A stretch of 47,842 nt of DNA from Rhodobacter capsulatus (GCF_003254295.1 NZ_QKZO01000009.1:1-47842), one strand, 5' to 3'; positions 28,923 through 37,730 are shown, counted from the stretch's first letter. Translations and numbers: made by a program. Notes: generated by a model not told the origin, from the letters alone.

Positions 28923-30038
28923 ATGGCCGATCAAACCCCGCTTCTGGGGCTGCCCCTCATCCTGCCCTCGCAGGCGCAAAAGCACGTCACCCACAACGAG
29001 GCGCTGAGCCTGCTCGATGCGATCGTGCAGCTGGCCGTGCTGGACCGGACGCTGACGGTGCCGCCCGCCTCGCCGCAGACCGGCGACCGCCACATCGTCG
29101 CCGCGGGCGGGGCGGCGGCCTGGACCGGGCAGGACGGGGCGGTGGCGCTCTGGACCGGCAGCGGCTGGCTGTTCGCGCGCCCGCAGCCGGGCTGGACGGC
29201 GCGGGATCTGTCGGACGGGGCCCTGCTTCTGTTCGACGGCAGCAGCTGGGATCTGGCCCCGGTCGAGACCGACAACCTGCCCGGGCTGGGCATCAACACC
29301 AGCCATGACGCCACGAACCGGCTGGCGGTCCAGGCCGCGGCGACGCTGCTCAGCCACGCGGGCGCGGGGCATCAGCTGAAGATCAACAAGGCCCTGCCCA
29401 CCGATACCGCAAGCCTGCTGTTCCAGACCTCCTGGTCGGGCCGGGCCGAGATGGGCACGGCGGGCAGCGACAGTTTCGCGATCAAGGTCAGCGCCGACGG
29501 CACGGCCTGGAAGACCGCGTTCAGCTTTGCCGGGGCGACGGGGCTGGTGTCGGGCCTGGCGGTGCAGCAGTCGCGGACCGATGTCACGGCGGGGCGGCTG
29601 ATGCGGGCGGATTGGGGCTACGGGCCGGGCAATCTGCTGGGCACGGTGGCGCAAAGCGCGGGCGTGCCGACGGGGGCGGTGCTGGAGCGCGGCACGACCA
29701 CGAACGGCGAGTACATCCGTTTCGCCGATGGCACGCAGATCTGTTTCGCGCAGCGCACGCTCGGCTCAATCATCGCGCAGGGCGCGGGGTCTTTTGCCGC
29801 GCCCTACCGGACCGCCGATTTCGGCTGGACCTATCCCAAGGTCTTCGTCGCCGCGCCGGTGGTGACCTGCCGCGGCGTGGCGCCGACCGGCCTGACCCAG
29901 GACCGGCGTCTTTGCACGGGCTGCGTCGGCGATCTGGACGCCACGGCGGCGACGGGCATCCATGTCGTGCGGCTGGGCAGCGCCGCCAATGCCGATGTCT
30001 TCAAGGCCGATCTGATCGCCATCGGCCGCTGGGTCTAA
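28923..30038 (+). CDS. DUF2793 domain protein
   Basis: A 371-residue protein. The first ~100 residues are the DUF2793 domain (LGLPLILPSQAQKHVTHNEAL, then LDRTLTVPPASPQTGDRHIV), known from phage and gene-transfer-agent tail or fibre proteins and from surface proteins of Rhodobacterales. The rest is Gly/Ala/Thr-rich and beta-like, with FAVT-type fibre sequences and a C-terminal part WTYPKVFVAAPVVTCRG that resembles fibre or sugar-binding tips. No signal peptide is seen. ATG 28923 has GGAGA 5 bp upstream. It follows kpsT by 100 bp. Its stop codon overlaps the stop of the convergent GT2 gene. Link with capsule binding or modification is inference. Confidence 0.8.
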   Translation: MADQTPLLGLPLILPSQAQKHVTHNEALSLLDAIVQLAVLDRTLTVPPASPQTGDRHIVAAGGAAAWTGQDGAVALWTGSGWLFARPQPGWTARDLSDGALLLFDGSSWDLAPVETDNLPGLGINTSHDATNRLAVQAAATLLSHAGAGHQLKINKALPTDTASLLFQTSWSGRAEMGTAGSDSFAIKVSADGTAWKTAFSFAGATGLVSGLAVQQSRTDVTAGRLMRADWGYGPGNLLGTVAQSAGVPTGAVLERGTTTNGEYIRFADGTQICFAQRTLGSIIAQGAGSFAAPYRTADFGWTYPKVFVAAPVVTCRGVAPTGLTQDRRLCTGCVGDLDATAATGIHVVRLGSAANADVFKADLIAIGRWV

Positions 30039-30955
30039 AGCCGCCGCAGCAGCGCCCCGGCATAAAGCGACAGCTGCCCGCGCAGGCCTTGCCGGTAAAA
30101 GCCCGCGCGGCGGATCGCGGCCAGGCTTTGCAGCGGCGGCAGGGCGCGGGCGCGTTCAAAGGCTGCCAGCAGGGCGCGGTTTTCCGGCGTCAGCAGATCC
30201 TCGATCGTCCGCAGCGCGGCGATGTTGCGTTTGCACCAGTCGGAAAACCGCCCCGTCACCAGCATATGCGCCCGAACCAGCGTCGCCAGCGCGCCGCGGT
30301 TCGCGCCGATCACATTGCCCTCGTGCTGACGGTAAAGCAGATGCGGCGTGTTGTCGAAGATCACCCGGCCGCCGATGCCGGTGATCACCTGATAGATCCA
30401 CCAGTCATGGATCACCGTATCGGTGGTGCGCAGCGCGGCGGCACGGATCGCCTCGGCCCCGGCGCGGTTGAGCACCATCGTATTGCCGCCCGCGATGTTC
30501 TGCACCAAAGCATGGGCAAAAGAGGCGGGCCGGGGGGCGCCGCGCGACAGCCGGTGCCCGGTCAGGTCCTCGTTCACCTCGAAGGAGCGGCCGCAGTAAA
30601 GCGCCGGTTGTCCGTCGGACAAAGGCGCCAGCGCCGCCGCCGCGACCCGCAGCTTTTCCGGCAGCCAGACATCATCCTGATCGGAAATCGCCCGCAGATC
30701 GGTTTCGATCGGCAGGCGCAACAGCGACAGGAAATTCTGCGCCGCCCCGGCCCGCGGCCCGGCCCGCAGCGTCACGGCGATCTCGGGATGGGCGGCGGCC
30801 CAGCCCGTCAGCACCTGCACCGTCGCATCGGTCGAGCCGTCGTCGCTGACGATCAGCCTTGCGGGCACAAGGCTTTGCGCCGCGAAACTGTCGAGCTGCG
30901 GCCCCAGCCGGGTTGCGCCGTTCCAGGTCGCCATCAGGATCGTGACCGAGGCCAC
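30035..30955 (-). CDS. GT2 glycosyltransferase, probable rhamnosyltransferase
   Basis: A 306-residue inverting family 2 glycosyltransferase. N-terminal VTILMATWNGA, nucleotide-sugar motif VSDDGSTDATV and metal motif ISDQDDVWLPEKL are typical of the rhamnosyl branch (RfbF/WbbL-like). HDWWIYQVITGIGG in the second half is also common there. The start is GTG at 30955, with GAGGGG just upstream and 6 bp after the rfbA stop, so it ends the dTDP-rhamnose operon. Together this points to transfer of rhamnose to a lipid-linked glycan at the inner membrane. Donor is inferred from context. Confidence 0.88.
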   Translation of the reverse strand: MASVTILMATWNGATRLGPQLDSFAAQSLVPARLIVSDDGSTDATVQVLTGWAAAHPEIAVTLRAGPRAGAAQNFLSLLRLPIETDLRAISDQDDVWLPEKLRVAAAALAPLSDGQPALYCGRSFEVNEDLTGHRLSRGAPRPASFAHALVQNIAGGNTMVLNRAGAEAIRAAALRTTDTVIHDWWIYQVITGIGGRVIFDNTPHLLYRQHEGNVIGANRGALATLVRAHMLVTGRFSDWCKRNIAALRTIEDLLTPENRALLAAFERARALPPLQSLAAIRRAGFYRQGLRGQLSLYAGALLRRL

Positions 30956-30961
30956 CGCCCC

Positions 30962-31837
30962 TCACCCTTCCAGCAGCTTGCGCAGATAATCGCCGTAATC
31001 GTTCTTGCCGAACAGCTTCGCCCGGGCGCGCAGGCCCTCGGCATCGATCCAGCCGCGTTCAAAGGCGATCTCGTCCGGGCTGCCGGTCTGCAGGCCCTGC
31101 CGTTTTTCCAGCGTGCGGACGAAATTGCCCGCATCCAGCAGGCTGCCATGCGTGCCGGTGTCCAGCCAGGCATAGCCGCGGCCCATCGGACAGACGCGCA
31201 GGCTGCCCTCGGCCAGATACATTTCCAGAAGCGTGACGATTTCCAGCTCGCCCCGCGCCGAGGGCGTGACCTTGCGGGCGCGTTCGGGGGCGCTGCCATC
31301 GAGGAAGTAAAGCCCGGTCACGGCAAAGTTCGACGGCGGCACCGGCGGTTTTTCGATGATCGCGCGGACCTTGCCCTCGGTGTCGAAATCCACCACGCCA
31401 TAGCGCTCCGGATCGGCGACGCGATAGCCGAAGACGGTGCCGCCCGCCGCATGGGCATCGGCCTCGGCCAGCAGCGCCGACAGCCCGTGGCCGAAAAAGA
31501 TGTTGTCGCCCAGCACCATCGCCGAGGGGGCGCCATCGAGGAACTCCTCGGCCAGGATATAGGCTTGGGCCAGACCGTCGGGCGAGGGCTGCGCGATATA
31601 GGTCAGGCGGAGACCCCATTGCGACCCGTCGCCCAGCGTGCGCTTGAACTGCTCCTGATCGATCGGCGTGGTGATGATCGCGATCTCGCGGATCCCCGCC
31701 AGCATCAGCACCGAGAGCGGATAATAGACCATCGGCTTGTCATAGATCGGCAGAAGCTGCTTCGAGACGCCGATGGTGATCGGGTAAAGCCGCGTGCCCG
31801 AGCCCCCGGCCAGAATGATGCCCTTGCGTGTCGTCAT
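30962..31837 (-). CDS. rfbA: Glucose-1-phosphate thymidylyltransferase RfbA (RmlA)
   Basis: A 291-residue enzyme making dTDP-glucose from dTTP and glucose-1-phosphate, the first step of dTDP-L-rhamnose synthesis. It has the nucleotide motif ILAGGSGTRLYPIT, KQLLPIYDKPMVYYPL, VLGDNIFFGHG and EKPPVPPSNFAVTGLYF. Length is normal. ATG 31837 lies 1 bp after the rfbD stop with GGAGA inside rfbD, so translation is coupled. Confidence 0.98.
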   Translation of the reverse strand: MTTRKGIILAGGSGTRLYPITIGVSKQLLPIYDKPMVYYPLSVLMLAGIREIAIITTPIDQEQFKRTLGDGSQWGLRLTYIAQPSPDGLAQAYILAEEFLDGAPSAMVLGDNIFFGHGLSALLAEADAHAAGGTVFGYRVADPERYGVVDFDTEGKVRAIIEKPPVPPSNFAVTGLYFLDGSAPERARKVTPSARGELEIVTLLEMYLAEGSLRVCPMGRGYAWLDTGTHGSLLDAGNFVRTLEKRQGLQTGSPDEIAFERGWIDAEGLRARAKLFGKNDYGDYLRKLLEG

Positions 31838-31838
31838 C

Positions 31839-32684
31839 TCAAATCTCCAGTTCTTTCAAAACCTTGGAAAGACCCGCCTGCCAGTCGGGCGGGGCGATGC
31901 CGAAATCGCGCGTCAGCGCCGCGCAGTCCATCCGGCTGTTGAGCGGGCGCAGCGCAGGCGTCGGATAGGCCGCGGTCGGAATCCCCGTCACTACCACCTT
32001 GCGGCCCGAAAGCGCAAAGATCTCGCGGGCGAAATCGGCCCAGCTGACCCAGGGGCTGCCGCCGAAATGATAGGTGCCGCCGGGCTGTCCGGCGACCATC
32101 TTCCGCGCCATGACGACCAGCGCCGCCGCGATGTCGGCCGCGGGGGTCGGACCGCCGATCTGGTCCTCGACCACGTTCAGCGCATCGCGGCTTTCGCTCA
32201 GCCGCAGCATGGTTTTCACGAAATTCGCCCCATGTGCGGAAAACACCCAGGAGGTGCGCAGGATCGCCGCAGCGCCCCCCGCCGCGCGGACGCCCTGTTC
32301 CCCGGCCAGCTTGCTGCGGCCATAGGCATTTTGCGGCGCCACCGGATCGGTCTCGACCCAGGGCGCGCTGCCCGCGCCGGAAAAGACGTAATCGGTCGAG
32401 ACATGCAGGAAGGGGATGCGCTTTTGCGCCGCCGCCCGGGCCATCGCCGCGGGGGCCTCGCCATTCACCACCGTCGCCGCGGCTTCCTCGGCCTCGGCCT
32501 TGTCCACCGCGGTCCAGGCGGCGGCATTGATCACCGCCGCGGCGTCGCTGTCGCGGATCGCGGCCGCGCAGGCCGCCGGATCGGCAAGATCGGCCTGCTC
32601 GCGTCCCAGAAACACGGCCTGCGGCAGCTGGCGTTGCAGCTCTGTCGCGACCTGACCTGTCCGACCAAACACGAGAACCTTCAT
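31839..32684 (-). CDS. rfbD: dTDP-4-dehydrorhamnose reductase RfbD (RmlD)
   Basis: A 281-residue short-chain reductase for the last step of dTDP-L-rhamnose synthesis. It has the dinucleotide motif VFGRTGQVATEL, VINAAAWTAVDKAE, STDYVFSG and the catalytic YGRSK. ATG 32684 (MKVLVFGRTGQ) overlaps the stop of the upstream sulfotransferase reading frame as ATGA. The long open frame before it is a shadow. Confidence 0.97.
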   Translation of the reverse strand: MKVLVFGRTGQVATELQRQLPQAVFLGREQADLADPAACAAAIRDSDAAAVINAAAWTAVDKAEAEEAAATVVNGEAPAAMARAAAQKRIPFLHVSTDYVFSGAGSAPWVETDPVAPQNAYGRSKLAGEQGVRAAGGAAAILRTSWVFSAHGANFVKTMLRLSESRDALNVVEDQIGGPTPAADIAAALVVMARKMVAGQPGGTYHFGGSPWVSWADFAREIFALSGRKVVVTGIPTAAYPTPALRPLNSRMDCAALTRDFGIAPPDWQAGLSKVLKELEI

Positions 32685-33309
32685 TTCAAGCCCCTGACCC
32701 GAGTGTTGAGACGCATGTCGAGCCCGTCGAACAGACCCGGCTGACCGATCGCCCGCGCGAAGGCGGGCAGGATGTCGCCCTCTTCGGCGCAGATCCGGTC
32801 GTAATCCAGCACCACCGGCGTGCCGATCCCCTGCCAGAAGGCCAGGATCGCCGCGGTGTCGTAATACCAGGCGCCATCGGCGCTTTGATCGTCGGGCAGC
32901 GCCTTCTGGGCCTCCCAGGAACCGGTCTTGCGCAGTTGATCCGCGCAAAGGCCGGGGCCAGCGCGGATTTCAGCGCAAAGGCTTCAAGCGGCGTATGCAG
33001 CAGACAGAATTCTTCGCTGCTGATGACCATCTCCGGGGCGGTCCCGCGCGCGGCGGCGATCTTCGCGGGAACTGCGGCGAGCCGGGCCAGATCGGGCAGC
33101 GGCTCGCCATAGTTCCCCCGCGGCGTCGAGCGGATCTCGGGGCGCAGGAAGGTGTTGGCAAGGGCCCAGGCAATCGCTTCGGGATGAACCGCGACCCCCG
33201 CTGCCCGCAGCCGGGCGGCGGAAAGCTGCAACGCCCGCTGGATCGAGGTCGTCCCGGTCTTGTGGGTGCCGACATGCAGCCAGAGCGTGCCCGTTCCCGC
33301 GTGGTTCAC
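32681..33309 (-). pseudogene. Frameshifted sulfotransferase-like gene inside the rhamnose operon
   Basis: GTG 33309 overlaps the rfbB stop (GTGA). The first ~120 residues have LHVGTHKTGTTSIQRAL, the PAPS P-loop of sulfotransferase-like proteins, and EMVISSEEFCLLHTP. Near 32945 the frame must change to keep protein-like sequence: the other frame then reads DQLRKTGSWEAQKALPDD, DGAWYYDTAAILAFW and VVLDYDRI to a TGA at 32681 that overlaps the rfbD ATG. The 629-bp span is not a multiple of three. The sum (~210 residues) is short, and the 3'-phosphate motif (R-x6-S type) expected between the halves is missing. An internal deletion of perhaps 30-40 codons with frameshift fits best; a sequencing error would not explain the lost motif. 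Both ends keep coupling overlaps, so the break is probably recent. Confidence 0.75.
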
Positions 33310-34355
33310 CCCTTGACCCCCAGTCGCTGGCCGACGCCATCGCGGTCCTGCAGCGCCCGCCACCAGCTCTCATTGGCCAGATACCAGTCGACGGTGCGTT
33401 CCAGCCCCTCTTCGACCGTGACCGAAGGCCGCCAGCCCAGTTCGGTGCGGATCCGCGTCGGGTCGATCGCGTAACGGGCGTCATGGCCGGGGCGGTCGGT
33501 GACGAAGGTGATCTGATCGGCATAGCTGCCCGCGGCCTTCGGGCGCTTGCGGTCGAGGATCTCGCAGAGCGTGCGGACCAGTTCGAGGTTTGTGCGCTCG
33601 TTCTCGCCGCCGATGTTGTAGCTCCGCCCGACCGCGCCCTTTTCGACCACGGTCAAAAGCGCGTCGGCGTGATCCTCGACATAAAGCCAGTCGCGGATGT
33701 TCGAGCCGTCGCCATAGATCGGCAGCGCCTTGCCCGCCAGCGCGTTCAGGATGATCACCGGGATCAGCTTTTCCGGGAAATGGAACGGCCCGTAATTGTT
33801 CGAGCAATTGGTAAGCAGCACCGGCAGGCCATAGGTCTCGTGCCAGGCGCGGACCAGATGATCCGAGCCCGCCTTCGAGGCCGAATAGGGGCTGCGCGGA
33901 TCATAGGGCGTGTCTTCGGTGAATTTCACGGACGGGTCATGCGGCAAGGACCCGAAGACCTCGTCGGTGGAGATGTGATGGAAGCGGAAACTCTCGGGAC
34001 GGCCGCGGTTTTCCCAATACTGCCGGGCAGCCTGCAGCATCTGATAGGTGCCCATCACATTCGTCTCGATGAAGACGCCCGGCCCGTCGATCGAGCGGTC
34101 GACATGGCTTTCCGCCGCCAGATGCATCACCGCATCGGGCTGGTGGCGGTCCAGAATGGCGGCGATCGCGGCGCCGTCGCGGATGTCGGCCTGCTCAAAC
34201 GCATAAAGCGGCGCGCTGGCGACCGAGGCCACGTTGTCAAGACAGGCGGCATAGGTCAGGGCATCGACATTGACCACGGCATGACCGCGCGCGATCGCCA
34301 GACGCACCACCGCGGAGCCGATGAACCCTGCCCCCCCGGTCACGAGAATCTTCAT
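33306..34355 (-). CDS. rfbB: dTDP-glucose 4,6-dehydratase RfbB (RmlB)
   Basis: A 349-residue SDR enzyme that turns dTDP-glucose to the 4-keto-6-deoxy form. It has the NAD motif [15 protein letters not shown] at the N-terminus, STDEVFG with the catalytic Asp-Glu, and [12 protein letters not shown] with the catalytic Tyr/Lys. Normal length. ATG 34355 (MKILVTGG) is used; an ATG four codons upstream (MEFAM...) is possible. It follows rfbC by 87 bp, which hold a perfect hairpin. Confidence 0.97.
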   Translation of the reverse strand: MKILVTGGAGFIGSAVVRLAIARGHAVVNVDALTYAACLDNVASVASAPLYAFEQADIRDGAAIAAILDRHQPDAVMHLAAESHVDRSIDGPGVFIETNVMGTYQMLQAARQYWENRGRPESFRFHHISTDEVFGSLPHDPSVKFTEDTPYDPRSPYSASKAGSDHLVRAWHETYGLPVLLTNCSNNYGPFHFPEKLIPVIILNALAGKALPIYGDGSNIRDWLYVEDHADALLTVVEKGAVGRSYNIGGENERTNLELVRTLCEILDRKRPKAAGSYADQITFVTDRPGHDARYAIDPTRIRTELGWRPSVTVEEGLERTVDWYLANESWWRALQDRDGVGQRLGVKG

Positions 34356-34398
34356 GGCAAATTCCATTTCTTCTGGTTTGAACAGGCTTACTTGCGCA

Positions 34399-34428
34399 GA
34401 TTGCAAAGGACAACCGACCTTTGCAATC
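34399..34428. promoter_or_regulatory. Perfect 11-bp inverted repeat between rfbC and rfbB
   Basis: GATTGCAAAGG and CCTTTGCAATC flank an 8-base spacer. On the mRNA it forms a stable hairpin without a T-run, 15 bp after the rfbC stop. It could be an RNA processing or stability element or a partial attenuator; a dimeric repressor site is also possible because of the size and symmetry. Confidence 0.6.
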
Positions 34429-34442
34429 CTGACGGTGTGGTC

Positions 34443-35006
34443 TCAGCCCTGCCAGGTGAAGGCGCTGTCGAAACCGGCGATCCGCCCCGCGACCGCATCC
34501 TTGGCCGAGAGCACCGGTTCCAGATCGCCCATGCCCCAGTCGATGCCGATATCGGGGTCGTTCCAGATCAGCGCGCCCTCGGTTTCCGGGTGATAATAGT
34601 CCGAGCATTTGTAGATGATCTCGGTTTCCGGCGCGCGGGTGACGAAGCCATGCGCGAAGCCCTTGGGCACCAGCAGCTGACGGCCGTTTTCAAAGCTCAG
34701 CTCGGCGCCGAACCACTGCCCGTAGGTGGGCGAGCCCTTGCGGATGTCGACCGCGACATCGAAAAGACAGCCCTTGCCGCAGCGCACCAGCTTGTCCTGC
34801 GCATGCGGGGGGGTCTGGAAATGCAGGCCGCGGATCGTGCCCGGGGTCATCGACAGCGAATGGTTGTCCTGCACGAAGACGGTGTCGATCCCGTGCTCGG
34901 CCAGCGCCTTGGCCGAGTAGCTTTCGGAGAAGAAGCCCCGGTGGTCGCCGAAGCGGCGGGGGGTGATCAGTTTGACGCCGACAAGCGGCGTGTCTTCGAC
35001 GAGCAT
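34443..35006 (-). CDS. rfbC: dTDP-4-dehydrorhamnose 3,5-epimerase RfbC (RmlC)
   Basis: A 187-residue cupin-type epimerase for the third step of dTDP-L-rhamnose synthesis. It has RGFFSESYSAKAL, the catalytic His in IRGLHFQTPPHAQDKLVRC, VDIRKGSPTYGQW and YKCSDYYHPETEGALIWND. Normal length. ATG 35006 has GAGGA 5 bp upstream. It is the first gene of the rhamnose operon; the promoter should be in 35007-35090. Confidence 0.97.
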   Translation of the reverse strand: MLVEDTPLVGVKLITPRRFGDHRGFFSESYSAKALAEHGIDTVFVQDNHSLSMTPGTIRGLHFQTPPHAQDKLVRCGKGCLFDVAVDIRKGSPTYGQWFGAELSFENGRQLLVPKGFAHGFVTRAPETEIIYKCSDYYHPETEGALIWNDPDIGIDWGMGDLEPVLSAKDAVAGRIAGFDSAFTWQG

Positions 35007-35090
35007 CGCGGTCCTCGTTGCAAGATGGGTTCCGCGTCTCCTTAACAATTGCCTGCGCCAAAGTCACCCGGCCTGTCGCAAGCCCCGTCG

Positions 35091-37730
35091 TCAGACCAGC
35101 AGGTAATGCGTCTCGCCGCCGATCTGAAGCGTCAGCCGCTGCAGGCTTTCGGCATCCACCACCGTCCAGACCGCGGCGCCGGTCGGGCGATGGATGAGCT
35201 GCACGTCCCGCACCGCGGCATCACCGCCCAGATCGCCCCATCGCAGCCCGAAATCGCCGATCCGCGCCCCGGCGCGGGTGAAAACAAGCCGGTCTTCGGC
35301 GCCGTAATCGGAGATCCAGTCGGTGCCCGCACCGGCCGCGCCGTCATGCAGGAAAGTGTCCCTGCCCAGCCCGCCGGTCAGCAGGTCGTTGCCGCTCTCG
35401 CCGAAAAGCCAGTCGTCGCCGTCGCCGCCGTCGAGCAGGTCTGCGCCGCTGCCGCCGCGCAAGGTGTCATTGTGGCTGCCGCCGCGCAGGGTGTCGTTCC
35501 CCGCGCCGCCCCAAAGCACGTCATTGCCGCCGCCGCCCGACAGGCTGTCGGCCAGATCTTCGGGCGTGCCGGTTTCCATCCCGCCGTAAAGGCTGTCATT
35601 GCCCGATCCGCCCAAAAGCGTGTCGGCGCCTGCGCCGCCGCTGAGCAGATTGACCCCGGCGCCGCCGTCGATCCGGTCGTTGCCCGCGTCGCCCCGCAGC
35701 GTGTCATTCCCCGCATCGCCGAAAAGCGTGTCATTGCCCGCGCCGCCGCTCAGGACGTCGTTGCCCTCGCCGCCCGAGAGCCGATCGTCGTCGTTGCCGC
35801 CGTTCAGGTTGTCATTGCCCGCCCCGCCCAGCAGCGTGTCCCGGCCGACATCCCCCAGCAGCCTGTCGTCGCCGCCATTGCCGACGAGGGAATCGGCGCC
35901 GGAGGCACCGTTGAGCACGTCGACATCCTCGTCGCCGATCAGCGTGTCATTGCCGTTGCCGCCGTTCATCCTGTTCGCGCCCTCGCCGCCGATCAGGGAA
36001 TCGTCGCCGTCATCGCCGCTGATCGTGTCATTGCCGCGATCGCCGAAGATCACGTCATTGCCGCCACCGCCCTGGATCATGTCGCTTGACTCAAGGCCAT
36101 TGATCGTGTCGGCCCGGCTGCTGCCGATCAGCGTGTCGCGGCCGATCGTGCCCGACAGCGCACCGCCGCCGGTGCCCGCCACGATCCGCTCGCCCTGCAC
36201 CTCGCCCAGCATCAGCAGCCGGTCAGGCAGGCCGAAGCTCAGCCCGGACCAGATGTCGCGCAGCGCCAGCGGCCGCCCGGTCGCCGAGACGATCTCGATC
36301 TCGGTGCCGCCAAAGGACAGCAGCAGGCCGCGGTCGGTGGGCGTCGCGATCAGCTGCGCGGTCGAGCGCAGCATCGGCAGGCCGCTCAGGTCGATGCGGT
36401 CGCCGGGGCTGTAATCCATCACATATTGCCGATTGTCGGAACTGCGGATCACGAAAGTGTCGTTGCCCGCGCCGCCGAACATGGTCGTGCTGCCCGGGCC
36501 CGAGACCAGCACGTCTTCGCCCGCCAACCCCATCAGCGTGTCGCGGCCGGTGGTGTTGGCCACCAGCAGATCATCAAGCGCCGAGCCGTCGCGGCGCAGG
36601 TTGCCGCTTGTCGCGCCCGTCACCGTCACGCCCAGCGCCGCCAGATCGATGCGCAACAGGCTCAGCCCGGGTTGGGCGCCCGAGGCGACGAAGATCCGCA
36701 GCTCGGTGCCGACCACCGTCATCGTCAGCGCGGTGATGTCCTGCAGGCCAAGCCCGGTGCCCTGCTCCAGGGTTTGCAGCTGCACCAGCCGCCCGTCGGG
36801 CAGAAGCGTGAACAGGGTCAGCCCGTCATCGCCGCCGCCCGCCACCACGAAGACCCGGCCCCGCACGACGACGGCCTCCAGCGCGGTGATCATGCCAAAG
36901 CGGCTGTCGAGCGTGTCCATCAGGTGATCGGTCGGGCGCAGGCTGCCGGTCGCGGTCAGTTCCATCACCGAAATCGTGCCGCTGCCGCCCGCGCCCAAAA
37001 CCACGAAGGTCTTGCCGAAAGCGGTGACGGTGGTCATCACGGTGGGGTCGTTCAAGCCCAGCCCGTTCGACGCGCCCAATGTGCCGACCTGCACCAGCGC
37101 GCCATTGGCGCCGACGCGATAGCTGGCGACGCCGTCGAAACCGGCGTCGGCGCGCAGCAGGAACTCCTGCCCGGCCACCGCCACCATCTCGAGCAGCACC
37201 TGCCCGCCGACCGCGCCGCCCGAGGGGCTGGCGGTGCCCGAGACCCAGCGCGGGATGCCGCTGGCGTCGATCGCATAGCCGTTCAACGCGCCGCTGATCG
37301 CGTCGGCGACATAGATCATGTCGGCGCCACTGGCGATTTCCGCCGTCAGAAGGCCGTTTTGCAGCCAGGGGCTGCGGGCATCGTCCAGCCGGACCGTCGT
37401 CTGCCGCCCCAGATCGCCGGGGGCGGCGCTGTTGGAACTGAGCAGATCGCCGCCCTGGGTCACGCCGAAAAGAATCCGGGTGTAGCCGTTGAAGGTCGCC
37501 CAGGACAGATCCAGAACCGCCATCCCGGTCAGGCTGCCGGGGAAGTAGAAACTGTCGGCGACCGTTGGCACGGCCTGCGCCCCGATCTGCCAGGCCAGGA
37601 TGCCGCCATTGCTGCCGGTCACGCTGTAAAGGAAGCTGCCCGAAGCCGTCGTGACGATTTCGAGCCGTTCGATATTGGTGTCGAGCAGGGAGAGCCCCGA
37701 CTCGACCCGTCTGGTGAAAGCAATCCGCAT
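35091..37730 (-). CDS. Large RTX calcium-binding protein with propeller-like N-terminus
   Basis: An 879-residue secreted protein. Residues 1-~400 have repeated blocks with VTGSNGGILAWQ, YVADAISGALNGYAI and VVAGGGDDGLTLF, each a short strand set that reads as a beta-propeller. Then come about 18 RTX nonapeptides (GGAGNDTL, GDAGNDTLRGD) and a C-terminal beta domain (WTVVDAESLQRLTLQIGG) that fits a type I secretion signal. No Sec signal peptide. ATG 37730 follows GGGGGG about 8 bp upstream. It lies upstream of rfbC on the same strand with only 84 bp in between, so read-through into the rhamnose genes is possible. A catalytic role is not evident; adhesion or matrix binding is inferred. Confidence 0.85.
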   Translation of the reverse strand: MRIAFTRRVESGLSLLDTNIERLEIVTTASGSFLYSVTGSNGGILAWQIGAQAVPTVADSFYFPGSLTGMAVLDLSWATFNGYTRILFGVTQGGDLLSSNSAAPGDLGRQTTVRLDDARSPWLQNGLLTAEIASGADMIYVADAISGALNGYAIDASGIPRWVSGTASPSGGAVGGQVLLEMVAVAGQEFLLRADAGFDGVASYRVGANGALVQVGTLGASNGLGLNDPTVMTTVTAFGKTFVVLGAGGSGTISVMELTATGSLRPTDHLMDTLDSRFGMITALEAVVVRGRVFVVAGGGDDGLTLFTLLPDGRLVQLQTLEQGTGLGLQDITALTMTVVGTELRIFVASGAQPGLSLLRIDLAALGVTVTGATSGNLRRDGSALDDLLVANTTGRDTLMGLAGEDVLVSGPGSTTMFGGAGNDTFVIRSSDNRQYVMDYSPGDRIDLSGLPMLRSTAQLIATPTDRGLLLSFGGTEIEIVSATGRPLALRDIWSGLSFGLPDRLLMLGEVQGERIVAGTGGGALSGTIGRDTLIGSSRADTINGLESSDMIQGGGGNDVIFGDRGNDTISGDDGDDSLIGGEGANRMNGGNGNDTLIGDEDVDVLNGASGADSLVGNGGDDRLLGDVGRDTLLGGAGNDNLNGGNDDDRLSGGEGNDVLSGGAGNDTLFGDAGNDTLRGDAGNDRIDGGAGVNLLSGGAGADTLLGGSGNDSLYGGMETGTPEDLADSLSGGGGNDVLWGGAGNDTLRGGSHNDTLRGGSGADLLDGGDGDDWLFGESGNDLLTGGLGRDTFLHDGAAGAGTDWISDYGAEDRLVFTRAGARIGDFGLRWGDLGGDAAVRDVQLIHRPTGAAVWTVVDAESLQRLTLQIGGETHYLLV
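35346..36150 (-). repeat. RTX nonapeptide repeat array
   Basis: About 27-bp units coding G-G-x-G-N/A-D-x-L-x. The units fold as a calcium-bound parallel beta roll outside the cell. One break occurs near 35550-35580 (GMETGTPEDLADS), which splits the array into two rolls. Confidence 0.85.

Noticed and set aside
35346-36150. CRISPR or satellite DNA
   Set aside because: The repeats are RTX codons of one reading frame.
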